DNA of 25,037 nt from JBAZTO01 sp041661865. Lineage in GTDB: Bacteria; Planctomycetota; Phycisphaerae; SM23-33. The stretch spans positions 1-25,037 of the forward strand of contig JBAZTO010000054.1 in the NCBI GenBank assembly GCA_041661865.1, read 5' to 3'. Of the stretch, positions 1 to 6,767 are shown piece by piece (within the stretch, counting starts at the first letter, position 1; each line of letters opens with the position of its first letter). The notes beneath the pieces are model-generated. The model was not told the DNA's origin, did no database searches, and saw only the letters and a program-made list of their open reading frames with translations. The position numbers were made by a program, and so were the translations under genes.

Positions 1-3
1 GCT

Positions 4-120
4 GTGTCCCGGAAATAACTCTGCGAAATCCGTGGGTTGTAGGTCGGGGTTTATCCCCGACAGGGTGCGCGATGTCGGGCGTAAAGCCCGACCTACAAAT
101 GAAGGATATTTACGGGACAC
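4..120. repeat. REPIN-like element with extended outer inverted repeat
   Basis: Two inverted REP copies (38-62 and 74-98) each form their own hairpin, TCGGGG-TTTAT-CCCCGA and GTCGGGC-GTAAA-GCCCGAC, and together make a larger palindrome. Outside them a second inverted repeat occurs: GTGTCCCGGAAATA at 4-17 pairs with the reverse complement of 107-120, 13 of 14 bases matching. The whole unit therefore looks like a small non-autonomous element. The same REP core borders the RAYT gene at 1751-2263, the likely source of mobilising activity (inference). Confidence 0.75.
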
Positions 121-127
121 CACACTA

Positions 128-259
128 GGGCACGTCTTCAAAGTCATGTCCTGGTTCTTCCGCTGCTGGAATGTGGGAGGGGCTTTATGCCCCGACGGGA
201 TACTCGCGACATCAGATGTCGGGGCATAAAGCCCCTCCCACACATTTGAAAACGTGTCC
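128..259. repeat. Second REPIN-like element, GGGGCTTTATGCCCC variant
   Basis: The inner arms at about 171-196 and 218-245 are inverted copies of a REP variant with core GGGGCTTTATGCCCC. They are enclosed by another inverted repeat: 128-142 matches the reverse complement of 245-259 at 13 of 15 positions (ends in TTCAAA). The plan is the same as in the element at 4-120 but the outer arms differ, so these are probably two separate insertions side by side rather than a duplication. Confidence 0.7.
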
Positions 260-260
260 T

Positions 261-284
261 AATCACGCGAATCAACGCGAATTT
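261..284. repeat. GCGAATCA-type short periodic repeat
   Basis: The stretch repeats the word ACGCGAAT with a spacing of about 10 bases. A close relative lies at 18667-18692 in another intergenic region on the far side of the window. Both copies are non-coding. This looks like a dispersed repeat family; no function can be assigned. Confidence 0.45.
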
Positions 285-297
285 CTGCGTTTTATCG

Positions 298-360
298 GTA
301 GGGGCGGTTGCCCTCAACCGCCCTTTACACGCAAGGGCCGTTGAGGGCAACGGCCCCTAC
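298..360. repeat. Palindromic repeat, GTAGGGGC..GCCCCTAC family
   Basis: The arms 298-323 and 335-360 are inverted copies, 24 of 26 bases matching, around an 11-base loop. The sequence differs from the TCGGGC REP family, so it is a second palindromic family. It sits 37 bases past the 3' end of the thioesterase gene and could fold in its mRNA, but there is no T-run to support a terminator call. Together with the two elements above it fills most of the 397-base stretch before the first gene. Confidence 0.7.
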
Positions 361-397
361 CCAATTGCCCGTATACCCGTAATTCGCGGGCCAAACC

Positions 398-832
398 CTA
401 TCCCTTCCACGCCGACTCCGGCGCCACCTGCAGCTTGGCCCGGACCTCCGCCGGGATCGGCGCCGGCACCATGGCGCCGTTCTCGCCGGCCGTCACGCAC
501 ACCGCGGTGACCTCGCCCTGCGCGCAGAGCACGCCGTCCTTGCGAAACTGGAAGAGGTAGACGATGGAGCGAGTGCCCAGTTTCTTGACAAAGAGCTTCA
601 CCTCGACGGTGTCGTCGAACCGCAGCGGCGCGCGGTAGGCACAGCTGACGTTCACGCGCGGCCAGCCGGGCACCTGTCCCGGCACAAAGGAGACAAGCGG
701 GAGCTTGAGGGAGCGGTAGAACGCGGTCTCGCACGACTCCATCCAGTAGAAGAAATTCGCGAAGTGCATGATGCCGGCCATGTCGGTCTCGGCGAACTCG
801 ACGGTGCGGGAGATGCTGAACTCGGAGGGCAT
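398..832 (-). CDS. Acyl-CoA thioesterase, 4HBT (YbgC/FadM-like) family
   Basis: The 144-residue product fits the single hot-dog-domain thioesterases that hydrolyse acyl-CoA to free acid and CoA in the cytoplasm. The family's N-terminal signature is clear: ETDMAG with the presumed catalytic Asp17, then IMHFANFFYWMES, equivalent to the YbgC pattern DTDxxGxVYHANYxxxxE. The first half carries this active-site helix; the second is the expected beta-sheet segment. I chose the ATG at 832 because a longer form from a TTG at 877 would add a basic tail absent from the family. Neither start has a clear Shine-Dalgarno sequence. The gene is divergent from the DUF4412 gene across 86 bases. Its acyl substrate cannot be predicted; similar proteins act on short-chain, aromatic or hydroxybenzoyl-CoA. 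Confidence 0.85.
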   Translation of the reverse strand: MPSEFSISRTVEFAETDMAGIMHFANFFYWMESCETAFYRSLKLPLVSFVPGQVPGWPRVNVSCAYRAPLRFDDTVEVKLFVKKLGTRSIVYLFQFRKDGVLCAQGEVTAVCVTAGENGAMVPAPIPAEVRAKLQVAPESAWKG

Positions 833-918
833 GGCGGGAGGATTCCGCAGCCGGCGACGGGAGGCAATGCCGTTCAACGCTGGCTTGAACCGGGACGGGG
901 GGCGCCTAGACTCCCCCC

Positions 919-1623
919 ATGAACCTCCTACTCCGCTTTATTGTCGTGGGCTCGTTGCTCACTGCCGTGCATTCCTCCGCCGCCGATGCCTTCGAGGGCA
1001 AGGTCACTTTCAGCATGTCGGCCGGCAAGGGCTCCAGCCAGGTCATGGACTACACCATGAAGGGCTCGGTCATCCGCATGGACATGAAGACCGAGGGCGG
1101 CTCGGTCAGCAACATCATGGACATGAACAAGCGCGAGATGCTGATGCTCATGCACGACCAGCAGATGTATATGCAGATGCCGATGAAGCTGCCGCCCGAG
1201 GCCATGGCCAAGGCCAAGGAGATGGAGTCGACCGCCGAGATCGAGAAGACGGGCAAGACCGAGACCATCCTCGGCTACAAGTGCCAGCAGGTGCTGGTGA
1301 AGGACAAGGGCACCGTCACGGAGATGTGGCTGGCCGACGGCCTGGGCACCTTCATGGGCAGCCTGAGCGGCGGCGGCGGCGGCCCGTTCGGCGGCGGTGG
1401 ACGCGGCGGCGCCCCCGCCCCCAGCAAGTGGGAGCAGGCGCTGAAGGGCGTGGGCGGCTTCCCCCTGCGCGTCATCTCCCGCAACGCCTCGAACAAGGAG
1501 ACCTACAAGATGGAGGTCACCAAGATCGCCCCCGGCCCGCAGCCGGACTCGAGCTTCGCCCCGCCGGCCGGCTACCAGAAATTCCAGATGCCCGGCGGGA
1601 TGAACCCGTTCGGGGGCGGGTGA
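919..1623 (+). CDS. Secreted DUF4412 domain protein
   Basis: A 234-residue protein with an N-terminal signal peptide (hydrophobic segment about residues 4-17, likely cleavage near SSAADA). The body resembles DUF4412 proteins: an opening FEGKVTFSM strand, alternating strands about the state of a small molecule or protein pool (RMDMKTEGG), the ILGYKCQQVLV segment and a MWLADGLG motif, then FPLRVISRN. The family is periplasmic or outer-membrane associated and of unknown function. Methionine is strikingly abundant in residues 50-110 (MDMNKREMLMLMHDQQMYMQ), and a Gly-rich linker of about 18 residues follows. The Met-rich patch could bind soft metals, but this is speculation. A REP cluster begins 8 bases after the stop. 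Confidence 0.75.
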   Translation: MNLLLRFIVVGSLLTAVHSSAADAFEGKVTFSMSAGKGSSQVMDYTMKGSVIRMDMKTEGGSVSNIMDMNKREMLMLMHDQQMYMQMPMKLPPEAMAKAKEMESTAEIEKTGKTETILGYKCQQVLVKDKGTVTEMWLADGLGTFMGSLSGGGGGPFGGGGRGGAPAPSKWEQALKGVGGFPLRVISRNASNKETYKMEVTKIAPGPQPDSSFAPPAGYQKFQMPGGMNPFGGG

Positions 1624-1631
1624 GCAGGTAG

Positions 1632-1733
1632 CGTCGGGCGTAAAGCCCGACCTATCTATCCGCCGCTGTTGTCGGGGATAAACCCCGACCTACAATCAGG
1701 CTGTTTTCATGTAGGTCGGGCTTTATGCCCGAC
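1632..1733. repeat. Cluster of three REP copies upstream of the RAYT gene
   Basis: Three copies of the core occur: 1632-1652 and 1670-1694 in one orientation and 1709-1733 in the other (GTAGGTCGGGC-TTTAT-GCCCGAC). The last two face each other and form a REPIN. The cluster ends 17 bases before the RAYT start codon. The middle copy carries the TCGGGG-ATAAA-CCCCGA variant, also seen at 43-61. Confidence 0.85.
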
Positions 1734-1750
1734 GATAGACTCCCCTTGTC

Positions 1751-2263
1751 TTGTCGGATCCATTCAAAGGCTATGGGGCATTACGCAAGGGGCGTCACTC
1801 ATCGCCCGGGGCCGTTTATTTCCTCACCGCCTGCCTCCAACGACCATCGGCCGCCATGGCCGACCCCGGGTTGATGCAGGATTGCCTGGCTGAAATGCGC
1901 CGCCTGGAGAGCGAGCAGGCCTGGGCGGTGCACACTGCCGTAGTTATGCCCGATCACCAGCATCTGCTGGTCACCCTGGGCGACACCGACACCCTTTCCT
2001 CCGCCATGCGCCGCTTCAAGGGGCGAATGGCACCACTGCTGAGAAAACATGCGGCAGCCTGGCAGCAAAGTTTCTTCGACCACCGCCTGCGTCCAACGGA
2101 TGAACTGCTGCCGGTTTTCCTTTACATATTCCTCAACCCCTATCGCAAGGAACTCCTCCCGGGGGATAAGTCATGGCCCGGTTACTATTGTAGCTCGGAG
2201 GATTGGACTTGGTCTGGTCAATTGACCGAGGAGGATCGTCCGCAGCCAGAGTGGTTGGAATAA
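1751..2263 (+). CDS. REP-associated tyrosine transposase (RAYT, Y1/TnpA_REP family)
   Basis: A 170-residue single-domain HUH-type nuclease relative. RAYTs nick and rejoin single-stranded REP DNA through a covalent phosphotyrosine and are thought to spread REP/REPIN elements. The sequence shows the metal-binding HxH (MPDHQHLLV, His69 and His71), the conserved FFDHRLR segment (about 108-114), and the catalytic tyrosine in FLYIFLNPYRKELL (Tyr125). The N-terminal FKGYGALRKGRHSSPGAVYFLT also fits the family. The start is a TTG at 1751; no in-frame ATG lies nearby, and starting later would remove conserved residues. Length and motifs look intact. REP copies flank it within 17 bases upstream and 2 bases downstream, the arrangement expected for a RAYT with its own substrate. 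Confidence 0.9.
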   Translation: MSDPFKGYGALRKGRHSSPGAVYFLTACLQRPSAAMADPGLMQDCLAEMRRLESEQAWAVHTAVVMPDHQHLLVTLGDTDTLSSAMRRFKGRMAPLLRKHAAAWQQSFFDHRLRPTDELLPVFLYIFLNPYRKELLPGDKSWPGYYCSSEDWTWSGQLTEEDRPQPEWLE

Positions 2264-2265
2264 GA

Positions 2266-2330
2266 CGTCGGGCGTAAAGCCCGACCCACAGAAACATCAG
2301 GCCCAATGTAGGTCGGGCTTTATGCCCGAC
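2266..2330. repeat. Inverted REP pair (REPIN) downstream of the RAYT gene
   Basis: Two copies, 2266-2289 and 2305-2330, face each other with a 15-base spacer. Each has the hairpin TCGGGC-(GTAAA/TTTAT)-GCCCGA. The pair begins 2 bases after the RAYT stop codon and matches the upstream cluster at 1632-1733, so the transposase gene is framed by its presumed substrate. Confidence 0.85.
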
Positions 2331-2341
2331 ATCCCTCACGC

Positions 2342-2372
2342 AAAAGGCCGGGCTTTCGCCCGGCCTTTTGTT
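2342..2372. terminator. Bidirectional intrinsic terminator between RAYT and the respiratory operon
   Basis: A perfect 12-bp stem AAAAGGCCGGGC/GCCCGGCCTTTT encloses a short TTTC loop. The A/T ends give a U-rich tract on either strand, best on the + strand (TTTTGTTGTG). It lies between the convergent ends of the RAYT gene (+) and the last cytochrome gene (-) and can serve both. Confidence 0.8.
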
Positions 2373-2439
2373 GTGTTCGTAGTTCTGACTGAAACTTATC
2401 CGCCTTCGCCCAGGGCTTCGCCGCGATAGGCCCGACGGC

Positions 2440-3093
2440 TCACTTGCCGGCCTGCTCGAGTTCGGCGGCAGTCCAGTAGGTGTTGCGGCCGGCGGTCTCG
2501 GCGCGGACCTTGGCGACGGTCTCGGGCGTGACCTCCGGGGCGTTGTTGCCCCAGCTGGCCCGGACATAGGAGATGGCGTTGGCGATCTGCTCGTCCTTGA
2601 GGGCCCCGCCGAGCGGCGCCATGACGTTGTTGTATTCCTTGCCCTCGACGGTGATCGGGCCGTTGAGGCCGTGCAGCACGATGCGGACGATCCGCTCCTC
2701 GCTGCCGAGCACCCACTCCGAGCCGACGAGCGGCGGATACTGGCCGGGCACCCCCAGGCCGGTGGCCTGGTGGCAGGCGATGCAGGTCATGTCGTAGGTC
2801 TTCTTGCCGAGCTGGGCGCGGGTGAGCGGGACGATCTTGAGCGCGCCGGGCTTCTCGCGGCTGGCCTCCTCGCTGAAGACGAGCGGGTCGAAGCGGATGG
2901 AATTGTGCGCAAGGTAGATGGAACCGAAGAAAACGACGGTGCACATCAGGCCGAGGATGCCGAGCGGCAGGAGCGGATAGCCCTCCTTCTTCTCGGGCTT
3001 GGTCTTCTGCAGCTGGGCGTGGACCTGCTGGATGCTGTCGTCGGACGCACAGGCCTGCTCGAGGCGGAAATTCTTGTCGGGTTCGGCGCTCAT
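2440..3093 (-). CDS. Membrane-anchored monoheme cytochrome c (CcoP-like position)
   Basis: The 217-residue product has a cytoplasmic N-terminus, one transmembrane helix (about 41-63) followed by FDPLVF, and one class I cytochrome c domain. Heme attachment is at Cys104-IAC-His108 (CIACH), and the likely axial methionine is Met158 in NVMAPLG. Typical CcoP carries two such domains; here there is one, so it is a short CcoP analogue, or the kind of cytochrome found beside caa3/cbb3-type modules. It starts one base after the ccoO-like stop (translational coupling) and is the last gene before the terminator at 2342-2372. It probably receives electrons from CcoO or ActA/ActE at the outer face of the membrane. 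The EEKKEGYPLL-type N-terminus has no cleavable signal. Confidence 0.85.
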   Translation of the reverse strand: MSAEPDKNFRLEQACASDDSIQQVHAQLQKTKPEKKEGYPLLPLGILGLMCTVVFFGSIYLAHNSIRFDPLVFSEEASREKPGALKIVPLTRAQLGKKTYDMTCIACHQATGLGVPGQYPPLVGSEWVLGSEERIVRIVLHGLNGPITVEGKEYNNVMAPLGGALKDEQIANAISYVRASWGNNAPEVTPETVAKVRAETAGRNTYWTAAELEQAGK

Positions 3094-3094
3094 C

Positions 3095-3763
3095 TTAGTG
3101 TCCGCCCTCCTTGGGCTTGGCGGCGGGCGCGTTGCGCGAGCGCTCGATCGGATAGTCGTAGGTGTCCTTCAGGCTCTGCAGATAGGCGACGAGGGCCTGC
3201 GCGCGGGCGGTCGGGACGACCTCCAGGCCGGGGCCGGGCGAGAATTTGGACGGCAGCTTGAGCGCGAGGGCCGAGGGCTGGCGGCCGGCAACCGGGTGGA
3301 CGTCGAACAGGAACGCATGCGCGGGCATCAGCGAGCCGGGGGCGACGGAGGCCGGGGCATAGAGCAGCTGGTAGAAGTAGCCGGCGTCCGCATAGGCGCG
3401 CAGCTCGGTGTTGCCGGCGTTGCGCAGGTCGGGACCGGTGCGGCTGGAACCGAGGAGCACGGTCTCGTCGCGGATATAGTCGCGGGCGTAGCTGCCGCGC
3501 TGGCCCCACTTGCGCGCGAGGTCGGAGCCGAAGCCCTCCCGGCGCACCTGCTGGGTGTGGCAGGTGACGCAGCCGAGGTCCTGGTAGACGAGGCGGCCCT
3601 GGCTGGCCAGGCCCGACATCGGCTGCGGGTGGAGGGTCTCGTCCGCCGGGTCCTTGAACTGGCTGAGGCTCCCGATCTGCCGGTGGGCGGTCAGCAGGAG
3701 GCCGGCCCAGGAGAGCGCGAGGGCGGCGAAGACGCCAAAGAAGAGGGCGAGTCCGTTTTTCAT
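3095..3763 (-). CDS. ccoO: CcoO-like membrane monoheme cytochrome c (cbb3 subunit II)
   Basis: A 222-residue protein with one N-terminal helix (about 5-25) and a periplasmic CcoO/FixO domain. The CXXCH is at 65-69 (GCVTCHTQQVRRE, compare the canonical GCYNCHSQMIRP). The family segment LLGSSRTGPDLRNAG (about 103-117) and the axial methionine in SLMPAHAF (Met146) are present, so heme ligation appears intact. In cbb3 oxidases CcoO passes electrons from CcoP to heme b of CcoN. Here the adjacent CcoN-like subunit seems to have no heme ligands, which makes the electron acceptor of this protein an open question. Its ATG overlaps the stop of the CcoN-like gene (ATGA). Confidence 0.88.
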   Translation of the reverse strand: MKNGLALFFGVFAALALSWAGLLLTAHRQIGSLSQFKDPADETLHPQPMSGLASQGRLVYQDLGCVTCHTQQVRREGFGSDLARKWGQRGSYARDYIRDETVLLGSSRTGPDLRNAGNTELRAYADAGYFYQLLYAPASVAPGSLMPAHAFLFDVHPVAGRQPSALALKLPSKFSPGPGLEVVPTARAQALVAYLQSLKDTYDYPIERSRNAPAAKPKEGGH

Positions 3764-5223
3764 GCCTTGAGCACCTCCAAGGCCGGACCCTTCGACAGGC
3801 TCAGGTCAGGCGGAGGATTGATCTGCGCCGGCGTGGTGCCCGACAGGTTGAACGGGTAGGCGATCAGGGCGAAGTTGACAAGGAAGGCGGCGTGACCGAG
3901 GAGCAGCAGCGCGAGGCCGCCCGTGCGGAAGGTGAACCACGGGACCATCGCCTTGGAAACGTCGGTGAAGGCCAGCGCGGGGTCATTGAGCAGGCGTCCC
4001 TGGTGCCAGCCGGCCCAGGCCAGGCCGACGGTGAGCAGGCCGACGCCCAACACCGTCGTGCCGAGGTGGATCTTCACCAGCGCGGGCGAACGCCATTCCT
4101 GGCCGGTCAGGCGCGGCATGATGAAATAGGCGGCGCCGAACATGGCGGTGGAGAAGCACGCGTAGAAGATGAGCCAGTCCCGCAGCCCGGACAGCAGGGT
4201 GAACTGGGCGGTCTCGGCAAAACCCCGCAGCGAGAAGGCGAAATTGAGGACGGAGGCGAACACGAAGGCCAGCATGCTCACCAGGACGAAACGGAGCGTG
4301 ACGCTGCCGGAGAGCGAGGCGTAGCGGCCGGCGAGCGTGCCAAAGAGGTTGAGCCCGATGAGGACGACCGGGACCACGAGCATGAAGTTGGCGACGGTGC
4401 CCAGCGTCGGGATCCAGACCGGCACCGGGGCGCCGATGAGGCGGCTGCCGCCGGCAAAGGCGGTCGCGATCGCGAGCCACCAGAACGCCAGTGGCGCGAG
4501 GTAGTAGTTCGAGATGGGTTTGCCGAGGATCTTGGGCAGGAGGTAGTAGGCGGCGGCCAGGGCGACCGGCACGAACCACAGGCCGTAGAGCCCGTGCACA
4601 TACCAGGTGTGGACGACCGGCTGGAGCACACCGCGCCCCGGGGCGCGGAAAAGCATCAGCTGCGCGACGGCGTAGAGCCAGGGGAACCAGAAGGCCGCGC
4701 CGAAGAGATACCATTGCGAGGCGAAGACATTCTCGGTGTTGCGGATGCTGAAGGTGGTGACGCACCAGACGCCGATGATGGCGTAGGCGGCGAGCAGGAG
4801 GAAGGTCACGAAGCGCGGCATCTCGAGCAGCTCGAAGGAGGTCGAGTAACCGGCGAGGATGCCGGCCACGCCGAGGAACACGCCGACGTTCCAGAACTTG
4901 GCGGCGACGAACAGCCAGCCGCCGTGCCGCAGGGTCGTGGCGGAGAGGCGGGCCATCAGCCAGAGCCCGAAGGCGAACGCGGCGTTGAAGCCCCAGCCGT
5001 AGACGAGGGCGTTCTGCGCGGCGGGGGCGAGCCGGCCGTGGGTGAACCACTCGCAGGTCGCGAGGAAGGCGGGCGTGTGCAGCTGGATGACCGAGGCCAG
5101 CTCCAGCGCGCCGCCCACGATGAGCCAGGCCAGCGCGTGGGCGAAGATGAAGAGCACCGGCCATTTGGCGGAGGCGTCGATCTCCATCTGTTCCGTGCGG
5201 CCGTTGTCGGGGGTGGAATTCAT
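3760..5223 (-). CDS. CcoN-like heme-copper oxidase subunit I homologue lacking metal ligands
   Basis: A 487-residue polytopic protein, the usual CcoN length, with about 12 hydrophobic segments and family landmarks (GRLxP.. in helix 2, WYVHGLYG, YYLLPK). Aligned by eye to cbb3 CcoN, the heme b ligand in GRLRPLHTNA is lost (GRLAPAAQNA, 63-72). The CuB pair PHHLHY is replaced by GGSRLIG (258-264). The heme b3/b motif HVHSG has no counterpart near RDWLIFYACF (348-357). Only His210 of WYxH, equivalent to one CuB ligand, survives. Nine histidines exist in all, with no HH or HxH. O2 reduction by this subunit is therefore unlikely; a structural or proton-handling role is possible. I chose the ATG at 5223, eight bases after the small-protein stop. 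The C-terminal tail contains a dispersed-repeat peptide (LSLSKGP). Confidence 0.8.
   Translation of the reverse strand: MNSTPDNGRTEQMEIDASAKWPVLFIFAHALAWLIVGGALELASVIQLHTPAFLATCEWFTHGRLAPAAQNALVYGWGFNAAFAFGLWLMARLSATTLRHGGWLFVAAKFWNVGVFLGVAGILAGYSTSFELLEMPRFVTFLLLAAYAIIGVWCVTTFSIRNTENVFASQWYLFGAAFWFPWLYAVAQLMLFRAPGRGVLQPVVHTWYVHGLYGLWFVPVALAAAYYLLPKILGKPISNYYLAPLAFWWLAIATAFAGGSRLIGAPVPVWIPTLGTVANFMLVVPVVLIGLNLFGTLAGRYASLSGSVTLRFVLVSMLAFVFASVLNFAFSLRGFAETAQFTLLSGLRDWLIFYACFSTAMFGAAYFIMPRLTGQEWRSPALVKIHLGTTVLGVGLLTVGLAWAGWHQGRLLNDPALAFTDVSKAMVPWFTFRTGGLALLLLGHAAFLVNFALIAYPFNLSGTTPAQINPPPDLSLSKGPALEVLKA
3791..3805. repeat. Dispersed TTCGACARGCTCAGG repeat inside the CcoN-like gene
   Basis: The word TTCGACAGGCTCAGG falls inside the last 20 codons of the CcoN-like gene and is read as the peptide DLSLSKGP on the coding strand. 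A nearly identical copy (one base different in 15) occurs at 12893-12907, read as GLSLSNGAP near the ActB N-terminus. This word is familiar as an intergenic repeat in many bacterial genomes (recollection, not searched). Confidence 0.6.
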
Positions 5224-5231
5224 CGGCGGCG

Positions 5232-5540
5232 TCACTTTTTGGCGTGCTCCTTCACCGTCAGTTCCATGGCGCGGTCCAAGGGGAGGCGGACGACGCCCGC
5301 GGGCTGGTCGACCCAGCCGTAGGTGGTGGCCTCGTGGTGTTCCTTGGCCCGATGCTCGGCGAGCAGGGCCGCGCGGTCGGCGGGGGTGCGCACGCCCTCG
5401 ATCCGGTCGACCGTGGCGGCGTGCGGCGTGTAGACCTTGCGCACCAGCCAGCCGAACAGCGCGAAGCACACCAGCACGACGACCGTGGTGAACACGGGCG
5501 TGCGGTGCGGGAAGGAGAAGTTGGAGGAGGTATCGCTCAT
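5232..5540 (-). CDS. Small one-helix membrane protein between actF and the CcoN-like gene
   Basis: A 102-residue protein with a short polar N-terminus, one helix (about 16-33, FTTVVVLVCFALFGWLV), then a soluble, charged tail. The tail ends in YGWVDQPAGVVRLPLDRAMELTVKE. I recall this WVDxxAGVVRxPxxRAMEL pattern from small proteins near cytochrome oxidase or SCO assembly genes, but cannot confirm it here. The start ATG overlaps the actF stop (ATGA), so it is translationally coupled to complex III, and the CcoN-like gene follows after 8 bases. Likely roles are an accessory subunit or assembly factor joining the two modules, comparable to the small ActG/ActH subunits in other ACIII operons. No cofactor-binding motif is visible. 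Confidence 0.75.
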   Translation of the reverse strand: MSDTSSNFSFPHRTPVFTTVVVLVCFALFGWLVRKVYTPHAATVDRIEGVRTPADRAALLAEHRAKEHHEATTYGWVDQPAGVVRLPLDRAMELTVKEHAKK

Positions 5541-6766
5541 GGCGCGGTGGCCTCGTGGTGCGTGAGTGACTCGACGATGCGCGGGTCGCGGATGGGGATC
5601 AGCCGGGTCGTGGCGAAGCTCCGGAGATAGGCCCAGACGCACACGCCGCCGATGCCGGTGGCGGAAGTCAGCACCCAGAGCAGGTTGATCGAGAGGAAGG
5701 GCAGCGGCTCGTCGTGCTCCTTCAGGGCCGGGAGGATGTTGTAGCAGAGGTCCACCAGGATGATGGCGGCGATCCAGAGGCTGACGCGCAGGGCGGGCAG
5801 CAGCGTGGTCTTGCGCCGGTAGGACAGCCAGAGGAGGAACGGCACGAAAAAATGGCCGAACAGGAGCAGCATGCCGACCCAGACCCAGTCGCCGTGCTCG
5901 CGGATGTTATACCAGAAGGTCTCCTCGGGGACGTTGGCGTTCCAGATCAGGAAATACTGCGAGAAGGTCACATAGGCCCAGAACACCACGAACGCGTAGG
6001 CCAGCGCCGTGAGGCAGTGCAGCTGGTTGGTGTTGAAGATGCCCTTGTAGTCGCCGCGGGTGACGAGCCACCAGGTGATGACGACGCCGAAGGCCATGCC
6101 GGCGCGCATGCAGTTCGCGAAGAACCACACGCCATACATCGTGGAGAACCAGTGATACTCGAGGCTCTTCATCCAGTAGATGGCCGCGAAGCTCAGGGAC
6201 AGCGCGGTGAGCGGGATGCCGAAGGCCGCGGTCTTGCGGCTCATGAAGGTCCACCGGGCGTCGCCGTCGGTGTCCTGGGTGAACGAGGCCTTGCGCAGGC
6301 GGTAGGAAAGCCAGATCCAGATGCCGAAGAAGGCGACCGTCATCCCGGTGAACATGTTCCGGTTCAGGAAGCTGGCCTTCTTGAGATAAAGCGGGTCGGC
6401 ACCGACGGTGTGCCCGCCGTGGATGACGCTGGTGGTGTCCATCCAGGACCAGATGAGGCCGGGATTCACCCAGATCGTGACGAGCAGCGGCAGGAAGAGC
6501 ACGAAGAGCCACTTGAAGGACGCGAGCCCATGCTCGAACTGGCGGCGGATGACCACGGACCAGCCGGCGTCGAAGATGTGGTGGATGAGCACCAGCAGCA
6601 GCATGCCGATGGCCACGGCGGTCCAGTAGGAGACGCCGACCAGATAGGAAAGCGCGACGTGCTGCGCCGGCGAGACCGCGAGCCCGACGGCGGTCAGGGC
6701 CAGGCCGACAAGGCCGGCGACGAGGAACTTGTTCGCCAGGGTGGCGGTGGGAATGGGGGCGCTCAT
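5537..6766 (-). CDS. actF: Alternative complex III membrane subunit ActF
   Basis: A 409-residue polytopic protein of the NrfD-like/ActF family. ActC and ActF are paralogous ten-helix subunits that frame ACIII in the membrane and are held to form its quinol sites or proton paths. Recognisable stretches are SYLVGVSYWTAVAIG, LIHHIFDAGWSVVIRRQFE (about 60-78), TAFGIPLTALSLSFAAIYWMKSLEYHW, QLHCLTALAYAFVVFWAYVTFSQYFLIWNAN and the PEETFWYNIREHGDWVW stretch, all typical of ActF. The start is one base after the actE stop and the stop overlaps the next start. It lies sixth in the actABCDEF order. No sign of damage. Confidence 0.92.
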   Translation of the reverse strand: MSAPIPTATLANKFLVAGLVGLALTAVGLAVSPAQHVALSYLVGVSYWTAVAIGMLLLVLIHHIFDAGWSVVIRRQFEHGLASFKWLFVLFLPLLVTIWVNPGLIWSWMDTTSVIHGGHTVGADPLYLKKASFLNRNMFTGMTVAFFGIWIWLSYRLRKASFTQDTDGDARWTFMSRKTAAFGIPLTALSLSFAAIYWMKSLEYHWFSTMYGVWFFANCMRAGMAFGVVITWWLVTRGDYKGIFNTNQLHCLTALAYAFVVFWAYVTFSQYFLIWNANVPEETFWYNIREHGDWVWVGMLLLFGHFFVPFLLWLSYRRKTTLLPALRVSLWIAAIILVDLCYNILPALKEHDEPLPFLSINLLWVLTSATGIGGVCVWAYLRSFATTRLIPIRDPRIVESLTHHEATAP

Positions 6767-6767
6767 G

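Noticed and set aside
32..350. Small open frames in the first 350 bases
   Set aside because: They consist of translated REP palindromes and occur on both strands.
3892..5322. Long + strand open frame of 476 codons
   Set aside because: It is antisense to the CcoN-like gene, with Gly/Glu/Arg-biased composition and no domain; the - strand has membrane-protein features.
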